From assembly GCA_021819435.1 (NCBI GenBank), contig JAKARB010000003.1, forward strand, positions 1 through 64,000: a stretch of 64,000 nucleotides of DNA, in the 5' to 3' direction. Positions 63,725-64,000 of the stretch are shown in pieces. The stretch's first letter is position 1, and every line of letters starts with the position of its first letter. The DNA comes from Pseudomonadota bacterium. GTDB taxonomy: Bacteria; Pseudomonadota; Gammaproteobacteria; Burkholderiales; Burkholderiaceae_C. The notes below the pieces were generated by a model. It saw only the letters and a program-made list of their open reading frames with translations, had not been told where the DNA came from and ran no database searches. Position numbers and translations under genes: made by a program.

Positions 63725-64000
63725 ATGCCGTTGTTGTCCTTGTCATCCGCACCGTCTCCTTTCACCCCCGCCTCATCTTTCCGCCGGCCTCAGCGCCGCC
63801 ACAGGCTGCTCATCACAGCGGCGCTGCTGGCGGCTTCGTTTGGGTCTGCGCACGCCACCAACGGCTACTTCGCACACGGGTATGGCGCGCAGTCGCTGGG
63901 CATCGCCGGGGTGGCCATCGCCTTGCCTCAAGACGCGCTGGCGATCGCGTCCAACCCGGCGGGCATCGCGCAACTGGGCTCTCGGTTCGACGCCGGCCTG
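63725..64000 (+). CDS. FadL/OMPP1-type outer-membrane porin, 5' part
   Basis: The reading frame starts at ATG 63725 and runs off the window end (92 codons). It has a signal peptide (LLITAALLAASFGSAHA) and the mature start ATNGYFAHGYGAQSLGIAGV, then DALAIASNPAGIAQLGSRF, the N-terminal hatch pattern of FadL-family transporters for long-chain fatty acids or other hydrophobic compounds. Confidence 0.8.
   Translation, partial: MPLLSLSSAPSPFTPASSFRRPQRRHRLLITAALLAASFGSAHATNGYFAHGYGAQSLGIAGVAIALPQDALAIASNPAGIAQLGSRFDAGL

Overview
The window is high-GC DNA from a diazotrophic betaproteobacterium. Gene content, operon layout and codon style point to Burkholderiales, near the Leptothrix/Ideonella/Rubrivivax/Azohydromonas group; this placement is inference from protein character, not from a search. 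Most of the window (about 10.1-54.6 kb) is one nitrogen-fixation island. It is bordered on the left by housekeeping and stress genes and on the right by a sulfur-assimilation block that ends in an encapsulin nanocompartment operon.

Left flank (1-10 kb): the end of an IS3-type insertion sequence breaks an outer-membrane beta-barrel gene. Then come groES-groEL under a perfect CIRCE operator, an SDR oxidoreductase, an Ada-like AraC/alkyltransferase, katG, a TPR-methyltransferase and an exported alpha/beta hydrolase.

Nif island, plus-strand arm (10.1-22 kb): a sigma-54 promoter precedes iscS-iscU-erpA-like-iscA-hscA-fdx, a dedicated ISC assembly operon. A second sigma-54 promoter precedes nifV-cysE-nifW-fixABCX, a thioredoxin-like [2Fe-2S] ferredoxin and a TPR protein. 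An insert at 22-25 kb carries a YedZ/MsrQ-like membrane protein, a TetR regulator and a secreted lipase. Molybdenum genes follow: modE-modA-modB-modC, with mop divergent across a Mo-box.

Nif island, minus-strand arms (29.4-52.2 kb): nifE-nifN-nifX-(NifX-associated)-(CCE_0567-like)-fdxB; nifH-nifD-nifK plus three accessory ORFs; and a long nifB operon (nifB-fdxN-iscA-like-TPR-LRV protein-nifZ-nifZ-like-orf-nifS-nifT-orf-DegT-like-SIR2-like-fdx). nifH is divergent from a truncated hemoglobin. nifB is divergent from a short nifQ. Perfect NifA sites (TGT-N10-ACA) and sigma-54 promoters lie in both divergent spacers. nifA, of the cysteine-rich oxygen-sensitive type, has a perfect FNR/Anr box upstream.

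Right flank (54.8-64 kb): cysB, cysA, cysW, cysT and sbp form a sulfate uptake operon. Divergent from it is an EpsC-type serine acetyltransferase, a family 2A encapsulin shell gene and a cysteine desulfurase with a long disordered N-terminal cargo region. The last gene is a FadL-type porin cut by the window end.

Together the genes cover metal and sulfur supply (ModABC, NifQ, sulfate import, serine acetyltransferases, three cysteine desulfurases), Fe-S and FeMo-co assembly (Isc, NifB/E/N/X/Q/V), electron supply (FixABCX and several ferredoxins) and oxygen-linked control (NifA, the FNR box, hemoglobin). The most notable points are the encapsulin/desulfurase compartment beside the nif island, two probable pseudoenzymes (DegT-like and SIR2-like) inside the nifB operon, several unrecognised nif-linked ORFs, and an 11-unit, 21-bp-periodic palindromic array in a gene-free stretch at 42.3-42.5 kb.
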